Positions 12,910-25,800 are shown, counted from the first letter of the stretch. The stretch is 64,000 nt of DNA from Drosophila miranda (GCF_003369915.1 NC_046673.1:22063718-22127717), one strand, 5' to 3'. Numbers and translations are program-made. The notes: generated by a model not told the origin, from the sequence alone.

Positions 12910-13439
12910 TGTACCTGAAGCTTCACTTTCTATAACTCTTCCTATGGAATTTGTAGCCAGCCGAAAACTATAATTGAGTAAATTTTCTCAGGCAACTTGA
13001 TAGGGTCTAAGAATAATGATATGTATGGTGAAGTCAGTCATGGCTTATAAGCTTATACAAAGGCTACAAAATGCGTTCTTTGTGAATGTATTACAAGTGG
13101 ATATTCGTAGACTGTGGGTATTCGATGGGACATGTGTGTTATACGAACGAGTTTACGAAGCTTAGGGATTGGAAAACAAACATTTTGTGTTCGACCCCTT
13201 TGTGGTAGTTCTGTTAAGCGAATCTGAAGATATTTCTCACATGCAAAATATAGCTATGATTGTCAAATGAATTTTAGAGATCTTTGCATATATATCTCGT
13301 TTGTTCATTGGATTTCAGGTTTGGGAATACGATAAATATTGTGTTTGCCGTATGCCCAAGTAACAGTTTATTTCACATTCATTTCAATATCGAAACTACA
13401 CACATCATTATTCTAAATTCAGTTAAAACAACAATTTTC
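12910..13439. other. Spacer, nothing recognised
   Basis: AT-rich spacer upstream of the small membrane protein gene. No frame with protein character and no repeat recognised. Confidence 0.5.
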
Positions 13440-14310
13440 GATAGGAAACGGGTTGAAAAATACAATATTTGTGATTGGGTTTGGGATTTTGTGTTGGGCC
13501 CTCCTGATGGCAAAGGGCCTGCTGCATTGGATGCTTCTTCGATGTGGGCTTAGGCGTGGTCGTAGGCACTGGTACTGCCTTGACTGGAGTCTAAGCCGAA
13601 GTCGATACCGGACCCGTAGTGACGGAGTCCTGTGCAACTGACGAGACACGACGACATATCAGACCATTTCCATCACAAACGTCATCACAGCGAGGCCACC
13701 AGGCCCCGATGCTCAGTGATAAAGATGACGGCCTTGCTGATCAGCTCCAAAGAATGTACTGAATGTCACACGGAAATGGTCGTAGCTGAAGCTTTCCAGT
13801 TCGAAAAAGGAATTCGGAATGTTTGCATCGTCGGGATCGTAGCCGTAGAGTCGGGCCATGAAGTAACGCATCATCCGAGCCTATGATGTCATCTGGATAT
13901 GTATGTCCATCGGAAGCAGCCCCAGGATGGTGTTCGAGAGCCCGTCGTTAAGGCCGTACTGAAGGTAAGTGAAGGAAATGTCACTTTATGATGCACTCTG
14001 CACTCATCCGTTCAGTCTTTCACAGGTCCTGCAGAGGCCACAGAGCACTTCATCCGGTGTGCCTATGAGTCACATTTTAGGATATAACTTGACACTCTTC
14101 CATATTCGGATGTCTCCATTCGATTAAAATCATTTCCGAGCTCCTTCTGACTGTGGAGAACTCCTTGGGCAGCCTCATCATGGATGGCAGGGCATCAGCA
14201 GCAGCTGTTGTTAAGATACAAGTACAGAATCGACGCCTCCTTCTGACGATGACTCTACTCGACTTCCTAAGAGTGGGTAGATCTGTGAAACAACAATTCA
14301 AAGAGGACTC
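13440..14310 (-). pseudogene. Decayed unrecognised gene, minus strand
   Basis: Read on the minus strand from 13965 down to about 13715, one frame gives 83 protein-like codons (YGLNDGLSNTILGLLPMDI, later MRYFMARLYGYDPDDAN and FFELESFSYDHF) with a single internal stop. In another frame, about 13440-13660 reads as a Ser/Gln-rich tail (SSQGSTSAYDHA, then HIEEASNAAGPLPSGG), also with one stop. Just upstream of 13965 is a splice-acceptor-like CTTACCTTCAG. Between 14000 and 14310 further short minus-strand stretches look coding (for example DEVLCGLCRTCERL). The frames are interrupted by stops and shifts, so this is a dead gene or gene copy. I cannot name the parent. Confidence 0.4.
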
Positions 14311-14602
14311 TCTCGATTAAATTTGTTGTAGGTCTCTCAGTTTCAGTTTGGTGCAGTATGGTGGAAAACGCTGGAAGGACTGGAGCATTATTGTTGGACG
14401 ATGCTGGATTAGTGAATAATTGAATACCATAATATACAATATATTTAGCATACACTTTAGTTTTCGATAATATATCATATATATTTTTTAAGATACTCTT
14501 AGTATGTTCCAAGCATTGGTTTCCGCTAAGTTCATTCTTCAAATGTTATCATAAATTGTGGGTTATTTCCTAATAAGAGTAAATGTACGCAAATTCCCTT
14601 GC

Positions 14603-14881
14603 CTATCCTTTTGTTGAAATTTTGTTTGAATCGACGTGAACGGACTGGACCATCAAGGATTCCGATCTTTTAGTTTGTGGTCGAAGTCGAGCAACGAAGA
14701 CAGCAGTAGAGTTATCATTGGACACAATGTGTTCAAGGCATATAGTCCGAGCAGTTCCTAAATTTCCGTTTGGGTGTTGCCGAATCGATACTGCATCCCC
14801 GTTCACATGCATTGCGCCAGCACCTGGCGATGTACGACCTACGTGCTTCGCAGGTGCATAGATTACCGACATCGTCTTCAA
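14603..14881 (-). other. Open 92-codon frame, unassigned
   Basis: A minus-strand ATG frame of 92 codons (MKTMSVIYAPAKHVG onward) with mixed composition and no recognisable domain. It lies just upstream of the decayed minus-strand gene at 13.4-14.3 kb and could be another remnant of it. Plus-strand translation around 14890 also looks partly coding next to a GTAAGT. I cannot decide between remnant and chance. Confidence 0.2.
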
Positions 14882-15209
14882 TCCCGCACCATGCTTTACC
14901 TCATCGCCTTTGACCGGGTAAGTTTTCCTTTTTTTCTCCTCCTCTATTCATGTTTTTCATTTATTATTTTTTCTTGGTTCTTCTTTTTTTTATTCCCTCC
15001 AGCTCTATTGACCGAGACCCTCTCTGGCCACAAACTGCTATGGATCGATTCTCTCCTCTTACCACGCCAGATAAATTTATTAAGTTATTATTTACTCATT
15101 TACTTTATTAAACTCTTCCTTTCATTTTAGCATGTCGCCCCTTGCGGTGTTCAAGTGAGTGATCAGAGTGCCCACTGAGACCGAAATGCCGACCATCGTT
15201 TACCAGGAG

Positions 15210-17215
15210 CTCCCCCCTTCTGGCCAACGGGTTCATATGAGCGAGTGTGCGCTCAATGACGGCGCCTGACCGGCTGACATCGCCAACTACCCGCCAACTT
15301 TTGCGCAAGCGGCCACGATGACAGAATCGTATCCCAGCAGGACATAAGCGCACCCCTTGAATGATCAGAACCTAGCAAGCTATCGTCATCCTTCGACCTG
15401 GCCTTCGAGATCATGGACTATGGCTACCAAGAGAGGGGCCACGAGGGCTACTAGATTCTATATAGATATCGTTGTTGTTAGGTTTAAGGATATACGCGTC
15501 CATTCATTTAGATAGTAGATACAAATGTTTGCCACTTGTTTATTTATACTAAGCTACGTTTTGATGAATAAAAATATTGAACAATCATTCTTTCTGTATC
15601 CTGTATGGGGGAAACGATCCCGATTACAAAAAGGCGTACCACGCTCAGATCGGTTCACAAATAGCGGAGAAAACTGCATATTTTTGATTGGGAAAAATGT
15701 CCTTGATCCTTGACAAGGACTCCATCAAATCAGGGACATTTTTTCGGTAGCAGAAAGCCATCGCGGGCCCAGATTGGCCCACAAATAGCCGAAAAACTAA
15801 ATATTTATGGTTGTGTTTGTTGGAGTTTTTCTGATCACGGAGGGCCATGGCACGCCCCAATCGGGCTACAGATAAGAGCGAAAACAAGATATATGAATGT
15901 ATATGTCTTGAGAAAATATCCTTGATCCTTGATAAGAACTCCATCAAATCAGGTACATTTTTATAATCACAGGAAGCCATCGTTTGTCCCGATTTCTTCG
16001 AGAAAACAAAATATGTGTGGTTGTGTTTACTAGAGTCCTTACGAAAGGATCAAGGACATTTTTGTGATCGGGGGGGAGGGGCATGGCACGCCCCGATCGG
16101 GCCACAAGTAAGGGACACACAAGATACATATATACATAGGTCTGGAGATAATATCCTTGATCCTTGATAAGGAATGCATTGGATCAAGGAAGCTATTACG
16201 AACACAGTAAACCGTCGCACCGGCTATGTCGGGCCACAAGTAACGGAGAAAACAACAACAACAACCCTCAATCTGCGAACGCTCAAATGGGCAAAAAAGA
16301 GAATTTCGAAACTGGGATACCAGGCGATCAGAAATCAGAAGAAGGTCGCTGTGTTTTTTTTTTAATTTTTTTAGTTTTATTTTAAGGAAAAACAATGCAA
16401 ATCATAAATAATAGTTCCCGTTTTTAGCCATTTCAGCGGCCAAAGAAAATATCAGAAACCGTTGCATACTTTTGGGGGGCAAAAACGAGAAAATTTAATT
16501 TAAAAAAAAAACTAGCGACCTACTGCTGATTTCTGTTCGCCTGGTATCCCAGTTTAAAAATTCTCGATTTTGGCCGTTTGAGCGGCCGCAGATTGAGAAT
16601 TGTTGTTGTTGTTTTCTCCGTTATTTGTGGCCCGATTGGGAACTGCGACGGCTTCCTATGTTCGGAAAAGCTTCCTTGATCTTATAAGGAATGCATCAAG
16701 GACCAAGGATCAAGGACATTTCCTCCAGGCATATGTATCTGGTTTTCTCCCGTATTTGTGGCCCGATTCGGGCGTGCCATGGCCCGCTGTGATCAGAAAA
16801 GCTTCTTGGTCCTTCGGTAAGGACGACTTTTTGTAATCTGGATTGTTTCCCCCCTACAGGACACAGCAAGAATGATTTTTCAATAGTTTTATTAATCAAA
16901 ACTTAGCTTAGCATAATTAAATAAACAAGTTGAAGACATTTCTATCTACTATCTTAATGAATAGACTCGTATATCCTTAAACCTAACAACAACGATATCC
17001 ATCTACAGTCCAGTAGCCCGCGTAGCTTCTCTCTTAGTTGCCATAGTCAAAGTCCTTGTTATCGACGGCCTTTAAGGTTCGAATTTTGCAAGGTGTGCGC
17101 TTCTGTACTGCAAGGATACGATTCTACATTCCGCCATGTCACCCGGTCAGGCACCTGGAGTGGACTTCCGTCATCGAGCTCAAACTCGCTCATATGAACC
17201 GGAAGACCAGAAGGC
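15210..17215. repeat. Large imperfect palindrome (foldback-like)
   Basis: Sequence from about 15210 to 16385 recurs in reverse complement from about 17215 back to 16490. The inner arms match near 16313-16350 and 16515-16560 (TGGGATACCAGGCGA on one side, its complement on the other). The middle arms match at 15600-15635 and 16835-16860. The outer arms match at about 15210-15520 and 16900-17215. The centre is about 16385-16490, A/T-rich and unpaired. By eye the arms are about 80-85% identical. The left arm is longer because it holds about three tandem copies, spaced about 210-230 bp, of a block with CTTGATCCTTGATAAGG and GGCATGGCACGCCCCGATC-like sequence. No transposase is present. Confidence 0.8.
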
Positions 17216-17294
17216 GGGCGACATGGCGTTCGACTACCACTGCTTCCTCAAGAGCAAGCCAGCAAAGCAACGCTTTTCATGTCCTTCCTGAGCT

Positions 17295-19516
17295 GGTCCT
17301 TCACCGATCTGGCCCTATTTATCTGAGATATAGCCTTCCGAAGATTTAGATTTGCATATCTTTGAAATACTGGTTACTTCTAAACGCTATACCTCGGTTC
17401 CGCAGCGGCCGATCCGAGATTTCGATGCATTTCGGCAGTCTGGATCCTCGCGTTCCTGAGACAGTTGGTCCTTCACCGATCTGGCCCTACTTATCTGAAA
17501 TATAGCCTTCCAATGACTTGGATTTACATATCTTTGAAATACTGGTTATTTCTAAACGCTATATCTCGGCTAAGCAGCGGCCGATCGGGGCATGGCATGT
17601 CTATGCGTGATCGGGAGAGTCCTGCCAGTCGACTGGCATCAGAAAACAGGACATCAATTTTTTCACGATTTTCGCAAAAAATCATGATGTAACCATCATT
17701 AAATTTGCCAAAAATCGGCCTCATTTGCGAAGTCGAGATTTTGATGCCGTTCGACAGTCTGGATCTTCGCGATCCTGGGAGTGCTGGTCCTTCACCGATC
17801 TGGCCCTACTTATCTGAAATATAGAATTCCGAAGATTTGGATTTGCATATCCTTGAAATACTGTTTATTTCTAAACGCTATATCTCGGCTAAGCAGCGGC
17901 CGATCTGAGATTTTGATGCATTTCGGCAGTCTAGATCCTCGCGATCCTGAGACAGTTGGTCCTTCACCGATCTGGCCCTACTTATCTGAAATATAGCCTT
18001 CCAAAGATTTGCATTTGCATATCTTTGAAATACTGGTTATTTCTAAACGCTATATCTCGGCTAAGCAGCGGCCGAGCGGGGCATGGCATGTCTATGCGTG
18101 ATCGGGAGAGTCCTGCCAGTCGACTGGCATCAGAAAACAGGACATCAATTTTTTCACGATTTTCGCAAAAAATCATGATGTAACCATCATTAAATTTGCC
18201 AAAAATCGGCCTCATTTGCGAAGTCGAGATTTTGATGCCGTTCGACAGTCTGGATCCTCGCGATCCTGGGAGTGCTGGTCCCTCACCGATCTGGCCCTTC
18301 TTATCTGAAATATAGCCTTCCAAAGATTTGCATTTGCATATCTTTGAAATACTGGTTATTTCTAAACGCTATATCTCGGCTAAGCAGCGGCCGATCGGGG
18401 CATGGCATGTCTATGCGTGATCGGGAGAGTCCTGCCAGTCGACTGGCATCAGAAAACAGGACATCAATTTTTTCACGATTTTCGCAAAAAATCATGAAAT
18501 CATCAAATAACCATCATTAAATTTGCCAAAAATCGGCCTCATTTTCGAAGTCGAGATTTTGATGCCGCTCGACAGTCTGGATCTTCGCGATCCTGGGAGT
18601 GCTGGTCCTTCACCGATCTGACCCTACTTATCTGAAATATAGCCTTCCGAAGGTTTGGATTTGCATATCTTTGAAATACTGGTTATTTCTAAACGCTATG
18701 TCTCGGCTAAGCAGCGGCCGATCCGAGATTTTGATGCATTTCGGCAGTCTAGATCCTCGCGATCCTGAGACAGTTGGTCCTTCACGGATCTGGCCCTACT
18801 TATCTGAAATATAGCCTTCCAATGACTTGGATTTGCATATCTTTGAAATACTGGTTATTTCTAAACGCTATATCTCGGCTAAGCAGCGGCCGAGCGGGGC
18901 ATGGCATGTCTATGCGTGATCGGGAGAGTCCTGCCAGTCGACTGGCATCAGAAAACAGGACATCAATTTTTTCACGATTTTCGCAAAAAATCATGATGTA
19001 ACCATCATTAAATTTGCCAAAAATCGGCCTCATTTGCGAAGTCGAGATTTTGATGCCGTTCGACAGTCTGGATCCTCGCGATCCTGGGAGTGCTGGTCCC
19101 TCACCGATCTGGCCCTTCTTATCTGAAATATAGCCTTCCAAAGATTTGCATTTGCATATCTTTGAAATACTGGTTATTTCTAAACGCTATATCTCGGCTA
19201 AGCAGCGGCCGATCGGGGCATGGCATGTCTATGCGTGATCGGGAGAGTCCTGCCAGTCGACTGGCATCAGAAAACAGGACATCAATTTTTTCACGATTTT
19301 CGCAAAAAATCATGAAATCATCAAATAACCATCATTAAATTTGCCAAAAATCGGCCTCATTTTCGAAGTCGAGATTTTGATGCCGCTCGACAGTCTGGAT
19401 CTTCGCGATCCTGGGAGTGCTGGTCCTTCACCGATCTGACCCTACTTATCTGAAATATAGCCTTCCGAAGGTTTGGATTTGCATATCTTTGAAATACTGG
19501 TTGTTTCTAAACGCTG
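17295..19516. repeat. Satellite array with 818-bp higher-order repeat
   Basis: Nine tandem repeat starts (GGTCCTTCACCGATCTGGCC or close variants) lie at 17295, 17467, 17786, 17958, 18277, 18604, 18776, 19095 and 19422. The spacings are 172, 319, 172, 319, 327, 172, 319 and 327. The short unit is 172 bp. The long units are the same unit with about 147-155 bp inserted after GCGGCCGATC. The order long, long-prime, short repeats as an 818-bp block: 17958-18775, and again from 18776, where it is cut off at 19516 inside the last short unit. The two blocks look almost identical. Most long units stay open in one frame on each strand, but no ATG-led protein is conserved, so I treat the array as non-coding. 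Confidence 0.9.
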
Positions 19517-19881
19517 TTTCAGCTGAAACAAATATATCATTGGCAAAAAGCAGAATAAAGAAGGAGCAATCATCGGTTTTGAGTTATGGTTTTATTCGAT
19601 ATCTCTTTTATTCACATATGGATAGATTTTGTTTTCGTTTGGGTTCCTCTCCGTTCCGTTCCGATCTGTTCCGTTCCGTTCTTCCGCTACTCAGTTTTCA
19701 GTTTCTGCTCAAACTGATCTCAAATATCACAACTGTTAATAATAAGCGACAAACAAAATGCGCACAAAAAAATCATTCCGATATACATAGATACCAAAAA
19801 AAAAGACACTTCATTACACTAGAGATACAAATATTGATTCTGCTCGGGTGAAGAGGGGGAAAGGCGGTTATGGTTTGACTC
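19517..19881. other. Spacer and 3' UTR of the GRXCR1-like gene
   Basis: Between the end of the satellite and the glutaredoxin stop codon. It probably holds the 3' UTR of the minus-strand gene. TTCCGTTCCG repeats occur near 19645-19685. No separate gene is seen. Confidence 0.5.
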
Positions 19882-22800
19882 TCAGCAGTTGGGGCACTTG
19901 ACCAGGCCCACCTCATCGCAGTTCATGCACTTCAGGGCCACGAACTCTGCGGTGAAATGGTTTCGATGCACAGACTTCTTTGATCCACTGCACGAGGGGC
20001 AGGGCAGCAGCCGATATCCTCCGCAGGTCTGGCACGTATAAGCCGTCGCAATGGACTGAAAATGTAGAAACTTGTAAGTAAAAAGAAGTCAAGCCTGAAT
20101 GTCAAACACGCACCTTGTAGGGCCTTAGCAGCTGACGCAGCTCCCCACTTTCGTTCAGACGCTCCACGGTATCGGCGTCCTGAAAGAAAGATACATAAGT
20201 ATTTGGAAAGATTAGAATTGTTTAAGGATTCAAATTTGTGCATCACTCACTCCAACGTGCTGTCCCTCGACAAATAGCTGGGGAACTCGGATGGTCTTGT
20301 TGTGCATACGCTCCTTCATCTCCTGCTGGTACTCGACGCTCATGAAGACATCGCGTTCCTCGAACTTGATCAGCAGAGTGCGCAGAATCTGTTTGACGTT
20401 GGCGCACTTGGCATAGGTATCCCGTATGATGCCCATACTGGTTGTGTAGAGAACTACTTTTCCCACATCCTTTTCCATGAAATTCTGCAAGAAAATAATC
20501 GAAAACAATGCTTTAGTTGGAAAACCTTTTTATTCTTTAATTAAGAGTGTTATCGTCTTTGTTTGAAGAGCTAGCAGGCTGATGAGCTGAGAATAAGTGG
20601 GTAGAGCAGGAAGCGATCGACAGATTTAAGACTAAATAATGTGATATTACAGTGTGTGCTCAATTAGACAAGAGGAACGAGAGAGAAACGTGATGGGAGC
20701 GAGAAAAGAGCAAGAAGGAAACGAGAGAGAAACTAGAGGAGAACTAGAGAGGAACGAGAAGGGAACATGAGAGGAGAACGACAGAGGAACGAGAGATGAA
20801 GGAGAGAGAAACGATAGAGGAACGAGAAACGAACGAGAGAGCACCGAGAAAGAAACGAGAGAGGACGCGAGAACTCTTCATCAATGAATGGGGAATCCGC
20901 AGAACACACAAATTCTTTTCTGATTAGTTTTAATGCGCCTTAAATCTTTATCATCTTTCATGTTTTCCCATTGACTGGCAGGTGCTATCCACATCATTCG
21001 AGATTTATACATACCGATACTTGTACAAGCAGATAGAATCGTTTTTACAAACAGCTTGCTAAATGCCAGCCAGCAATTTGGACAAAGCGAAATACTTGTT
21101 AATTGAAGCCAAGCCAGTTTCTTTGCCCAACTTTGCCAAACTGATTAACGGGCCAATAACGAGTGTGGAATCGGGTCCCACTTGAGGCGAGGAACAGAGA
21201 GCTCTTTCTTTTGGGGGCCTCCGCCACCGCCTCTACCTCGTCTCATCACGGCTCTGATTCCACTGGTTCTGGCTTGAGTGGGAATCCATTGATCACGCCA
21301 ACAGACCCCAACTCAAATGCTCAAATAAAAAACCTATCCAATCGAAAATTACGCATAACAAATTTGTGTAAATTTCGAGTAAATGTCGAAGCGACATTAC
21401 TCAAAGTGAAAACTTTGCACAATTCAAAAATAAAACATTTTTGCTCGCGCTATGAACTTGTTTTCGGACCCCCTTTACATGGAGCGGGGGCTTCCGCTAG
21501 CTGGCCAAGTTGGCAGGCTGATTAACTAGACCGCCTGGCTTCAACACCTGAAACACGATATTCAATACTTAATACTCGATATATGTACGATCTGCTATCT
21601 GCGATCTGCAATACACGTTACTCGATACTGGCACGATACCCCCGATGGCTGGCGACTCCATTGAACCTTGGCCAGTTGGAGCAAGTTTTTTTTAAATTTG
21701 TTGTCAAATTTGCACTGATTTAATGCCATACGAAATTGATTGTCCACATGCACATGTTTCGCTTGTCCAGAGATTTTCTGACTTATGATTTATGGGTGAA
21801 AAATGTGCTTTGAGCAACGGAAACTATGAAACATGAACAGATTAAAACTGAGTGAGCAATTACTTCAATTAATTCATATTTTACGTAGACGCCAGCAGTA
21901 GCAGTACTCCTCCCAATTCGATGCCTTTTGAATCAGCCACAGACATAAGGACACACGAAGCTCAAGAAAACAGAATAGTTCCAGAAAGAGGGAGAATAAA
22001 TTGAGCAGGATAGGTGAGGGTTCTCGTAGAGCTCCCAGGCTCTCTGGGCTTGGACATAGTTCAAGGACATTCCCACGCAGCCGTTCAGCAGCCTTCAGCA
22101 GGGTATCAACAACCTCGAATACTAGCCATCTCCATCTCTCAGACGTGAAGCAACGGCTTAATGCACTTGCATAAAACCAGGCAACCAGAGAGCAGGCAGA
22201 GTGCGAATCCGAATCCGAGACCAAGTCTGAGCCAGAGACAGACCCAGCAGCAAGGCAGGTGGCCAGATAAAGCGGGCTCCACCATCGCCATCGCAATAGC
22301 CATCGCCTCAGGTGGCAGTTATTTAATATATGGAATATAATAACCAAACATAACACCAGATGAGGCAGACATGGAGTGGACAGCAGAGAGTGGGGGAAGA
22401 TGGAGAGAGACATAAGCAAATGTAAAACTGGTAAACTGGTACATTAATAATTGCCATTAAGCGGCAACTAAATTCACCTCATTTGTCGCTCGTCCAACAT
22501 CAACAACAGCAACAGCAACATTAGCAGTGTCCACGAAAGTTCAAAGCCATCAAATGTAATGAATATGAATATGAATGTGAATGTGAATATGAACACCAGC
22601 CTGAGTCGTTACTGCTTTGAACTGTGAACCGCAGGCCACCGGGCCATGGCCAACGTGATAATAAGCAACCTTTGCAGAATCCTCAGCAAGTGCTCCAAGA
22701 AACACAAAAAAGTCGAGAAGGGATCGTCCAATAAGATGAAAACATTTAACAAAACATTTCTTAAAAGATCCGCGAGAAGAGGAAAGAGAAAGCAGGTCAC

Positions 22801-25800
22801 TTCAGCTTTAGATACCCAAAAAGGGAAGGTAAGTAAGGGAAGGGAGAGCGCAATGAGGAGGGGTTTTGCCAATCGCTGGCTTTGATCTGAACCCAGGGAA
22901 GGAGCATCAAGGAGATGGACTCAACGAAAGCTGTTGAACACGCAAACAATACACAAAAAAATACCCAAAAATCTTCAATTAATACGTCACCTGAGCGACT
23001 CAATGCATTATGTAAGCTTTTGTTTCGAACGGACACATGGACGGAGACTGAAAGTGCGTTTCTCGATTCCGATCAACGATCTTTTCTGCATGGGAATGAA
23101 TTTGTTGGCTTTTTTTCCCCGAAGCCAACACCGAAGTTTGGTTTCTCTCATATGTAAAAGTAATGAAGGAGGCACATTCATCTGGAGAGTATTTTCCGTT
23201 GAATATAAATCGGCTTACCCCCGGCTCACTCGTCTCGCTTGTTCGGCTCACTCGCTCAGCTTTGGTCGCGCCAAAGCCTATCGGTACGACCACAGCGTCG
23301 GCCCAAAAGAGATAAATGCTTCCTTTTTTTTAAACATTTCATTTAGAATGAACCCAACTTTGAGGAATAAGTAATTCGTGGCAAAAGTCCGTTCATTGGA
23401 ATCTAATAATATTCTTTAAAAAATCTCAAGAACCTGTACTGATTGATCCTTCGCTCAAACTGTAACTATCGTTGGATTTTACCTTCAAAATCTCTGGGAG
23501 TGCATGCGTCCATTGCTGTGGTTAGAGTACAGCCAAGGGCTGTCTTCAAGTGGGTTCTCACACCCAGCCATAGCCTCACTGCCCCCACCCAGCCCCCTTT
23601 CTTTTTGCATAAATTCACACGAGTACGTGGGCAAAGTGGAAACATTTCACTTTCGTTTCGTTCGGTTTGGTTTTTGGGTTTTTTGTTTTCGGTTTTTCGG
23701 CTTTTTGGTTTTTCGGCGCCTTTGCTTTGCCCTGAACGAGCTTCAATTTGGCAATAATTGGATATTTTAATAAGCCCATTTCGGTTCGGCTCTCTCGGCT
23801 TTCTTTTGGCCCTGAATGCAAATTGAAATTAAAATGCAGCTAACGCCCCTCAATGTCTCTATCACAATCGCTCTTGTTTTTGTTGCTTAATTGTTTGCTC
23901 AGATATTTATTTTTACTTATTGTACTCTTGTACTCTTGGTATTGCCAAGGTATGCCTGCTGCGAGTACTCTACTATGCACATGAAGCAATGTGAGAAAGA
24001 TTTCTCAAAAAAATGCCATAAATCTGCAGCGCGGTCACGTAAAATTTCATTTTCACTTTCATTTGAAATTTGTTGCAGTTGCTGTTGCTTGCCAGCAAAT
24101 AGAAATATACATTGTCTTCAAATATGGTGTTTCTTTATGAGCCCCATTTCGGTATTTATTTTGGTCATTTGTGGTATTTTTTTAAGTGTCTTTAGCCCCA
24201 GCTCTTCAGCTCTGAAATTACTTCTTTAGCTCTAGAGTTGCATACAATTGGGTCGTTTGTTTAATTGGGGGGTAATCATCGCAAATGTTTGCTCCAGGCA
24301 AATAAAGAAATTAACCATAAGAAAACAGTAGAAGGCGTGGCAGATAGATACCCAGAGATTGGCACTAAACGAGTGGCAAGGACGGGTCATCATGTTTTAT
24401 GCGCAATAATCAATTTGCAATTACAAAACTAAGCTAAGAATACTAATTATTGTGTAGATGATCTTATCTAGTCATGCCAGCCTTTTCTTCTAGACTCTTC
24501 TAGATATGATCCGTTATATGATCCACGTACTCGTATTCTATGTTCTGTGAATCAGTTTGTCATTCGACTTCATTCAGTGAATGATGATTCCCATATATTA
24601 AAGACAAAACTCGAATAAAATAATGCGAACGAAGGGCAAGTAGAGTATAATTCACAGTATTCATAAAATCGCAGCTAGCACATTACGAATTCGCCTTCAG
24701 TCAGAACACTAAAAACCCAATGCAAGCAAGTTTTTTTTCGCCATTTCTACCAAAAAATTAAAAGCAGAATGAGCGAGAAAATAAAACCGAACTTTTAGGA
24801 CTCGACACAAAAAAAATGACGAGACCTCCTTCATTCGGTGCGTTTTGGACGAGTGATTCGATTAGCTGAATCGCTGATTCTAACAGACCGAATCACAACG
24901 AATCGATTCGGTTGCTCGTTCATACAGGCCTCTAGTCCATACAAAAGTAACTAATTGAATTAAGGAGTCATTCCATTTGTGGATGGAAACTTGTACGGCC
25001 TTGACATTCTGATCGATCCATTCACAAGCAAGTACTTCGCTCGAACTTAGTAATTTACTCAAACTTTCATACATTTCAGTTGTATGCTAATGAGTCTTCG
25101 TAAGCCTCCAAAAGTTGCCCCAAATTTGACAAATATATCATATGGGATTCATTGATTGATTTGCTATGTTTTATCGTAGACGAACGACGCAGTTCATTAA
25201 TTATTCATCGGAAATTCAATCAAAACTGTGGCCAGCAGCATTGTGATTCCTTTTCGCTGCTCATCAAATTGAATGTCAGCATTTTGTGCGACCCATCAAA
25301 ATATATTCGAGCCAATCTGTTTTGTGTGCTGTCTCTGATGCTATTTTTCTTAGTCAAATTAGCAATTTTAACCTTGAAACTAAAATCAATATATAATTAT
25401 TGAAGAAAAAAACCCCAAAAAAAAATCAAAGAAAGGAAATTATTTTGCAGATTAAGTCGGTCTGGCAAAAACTTGCATAACATTTCAAGAAACACAAATT
25501 ATAATAATAAAGAGCGACTAATGCGTTAATTATGCAACACCAACAACAGCAAATGGCGGATATATTGAACACACAGATCGAATCATATTTTATGGGCCAC
25601 TGTCAAAAGTCGATTCCTTCGCATTTTGTTTCAGAGACGAGTCTTTAGCCGAAAGTTAGCTTTTCGCATCGACTCAAATCGAGTGGAGCGGAGTGTGGGT
25701 CATTAAAATATCATTTAGCTAATTTGACTTTAAATACATGCATACATATACATATATGTACCTGTATGTGTTCATGTGTTCACTCCTAACAGGCTTTGCC

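Noticed and set aside
17465-19338. Repeated 64-113-codon ORFs within the satellite, on both strands
   Set aside because: They recur because the repeat recurs. They lack ATG-led continuity across monomers, and both strands are open equally.
17295-19516. Regular repeat spacing as a CRISPR-like array
   Set aside because: Repeats are 172-327 bp, without unique spacers, in an animal genome; this is a satellite.
21874-22413. 179-codon minus-strand ORF in the GRXCR1 intron
   Set aside because: Leu/Ser/Trp/Cys-rich composition from CT-rich DNA, with no domain and no splice support.
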